Origin: Symbiobacteriaceae bacterium | GTDB taxonomy: Bacteria > Bacillota_E > Symbiobacteriia > Symbiobacteriales > Symbiobacteriaceae | Reading direction: 5' to 3' | DNA: 5,767 nt | Assembly (NCBI GenBank): GCA_027356675.1 | Contig: DAHVXO010000020.1 | Span: 1-5,767 of the forward strand | In this document: positions 5,418 through 5,767 of the stretch, piece after piece | How the letters are laid out: each line of letters starts with the position of its first letter | How positions within the stretch are numbered: position 1 is the stretch's first letter | Translations under genes and position numbers: made by a program | The notes under the pieces: model-generated | Databases searched by the model: none | The model's input: only the letters and a program-made list of their open reading frames with translations | Told to the model about the DNA's origin: nothing

Positions 5418-5767
5418 GGCGCGCCCGGACACAAGTACACTCCCCAGGGCCGCCCCCAGCCGGACGACCTCACCGATGATCACGACTGCCGGGGATGAAA
5501 GGCCTGCGGCCCCGGCCACCGCAGCGATGGTCGCCAGTGAACCCGAAACGGTGCGCTGACCCGGCAGCGTTCCACGCTCGAGAACTGCCGCGGGTGTTTC
5601 AGGGTCCAGCCCACCGGCCACCAGCCGTCCGATGACCTCTGCCAGGTTGGCCATGGCCATCAGGATTACCAGGGTGCCGCCCAGGCGGGCCGCCGCTGCC
5701 CAGTCGAGCCCAGCCGACCCATCCGCCACATGGCCCGTGATGACTGTGAAGGCCCGGGCCGTCCCGC
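5415..5767 (-). CDS. cobA: Uroporphyrinogen-III C-methyltransferase, C-terminal part (cut by window edge)
   Basis: The enzyme transfers two methyl groups from S-adenosylmethionine to uroporphyrinogen III, giving precorrin-2 for siroheme and cobalamin synthesis in the cytoplasm. The 117 visible residues enter from the right edge as ARAFTVITGHVADGSAGLDW. They continue with ARLGGTLVILMAMANLAEVI, PAAVLERGTLPGQRTVSGSL and SSPAVVIIGEVVRL, then stop at TAG (5417-5415). These are the characteristic C-terminal blocks of the family: the I-T-G-H stretch, the G-T-L-V-I-L-M strand, the G-T-x-P-x-Q-R loop and the final P-A-V-x-x-x-G-E-V-V. The frame is open to the edge, so the GTG at 5729 is internal and not the start. 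It could be stand-alone CobA/SUMT or the methyltransferase half of a CysG-type fusion; the N-terminal side is not visible. The protein ends soon after GEVV, as is usual. Confidence 0.92.
   Translation of the reverse strand, partial: GTARAFTVITGHVADGSAGLDWAAAARLGGTLVILMAMANLAEVIGRLVAGGLDPETPAAVLERGTLPGQRTVSGSLATIAAVAGAAGLSSPAVVIIGEVVRLGAALGSVLVSGRA

Noticed and set aside
1..5767. CRISPR array, tRNA or rRNA genes
   Set aside because: I found no regularly spaced repeats of CRISPR length and no tRNA cloverleaf or rRNA signature on either strand.

Overview
The window is GC-rich bacterial chromosome, probably from a proteobacterium, though neither flanking gene is specific enough to name a genus. 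Both edges carry core-metabolism genes on the minus strand. At the left edge is the N-terminus of an alpha-phosphoglucomutase-type phosphohexomutase (1-214). At the right edge is the C-terminal part of uroporphyrinogen-III C-methyltransferase (5415-5767). Everything between them looks like an accessory region in decay, with small orphan genes, broken genes, insertion-sequence debris and an integrase remnant.

Reading left to right: 215-660 has no convincing gene. At 662-1052 (minus) an AbrB/SpoVT-type antitoxin-like N-terminus is joined to the degenerate 3' end of an IS110-family transposase. About 1083-1967 is G-rich and apparently non-coding, with a hairpin and a short tandem repeat. At 1968-2321 (minus) is a well-formed small coiled-coil protein. 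At 2356-3134 (minus) lie pieces of unrecognised, frame-broken genes.

At roughly 3165-4650 (plus) is an apparently complete IS110-family insertion sequence with an intact 415-residue DEDD transposase (3397-4644). It is followed by the C-terminal part of a tyrosine recombinase with an internal deletion (4731-5039), a strong hairpin terminator (5047-5083), and a cluster of short repeats plus a palindrome (5094-5189) that could be an old attachment site. A frame-broken reading frame on the minus strand (5147-5417) separates this from the methyltransferase.

The most interesting signal is the non-coding leader of the IS110 element. IS110-type elements such as IS621 are known to express a bridge RNA from the non-coding end upstream of the transposase, and this RNA guides recombination between donor and target DNA. 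Here 3242-3378 is enclosed by a 10-bp stem with one G-U pair, contains further hairpins, and ends just before the transposase ribosome binding site. It also contains a 9-base match to sequence near the presumed left end. This is an inference from the sequence; folding and comparison with related copies would test it.

Taken together, the region reads as a repeatedly invaded hotspot between two core genes. An integrase-borne element probably arrived first and lost its integrase function. IS110-type elements then came in at least twice, once on each strand, and only the plus-strand copy looks intact.
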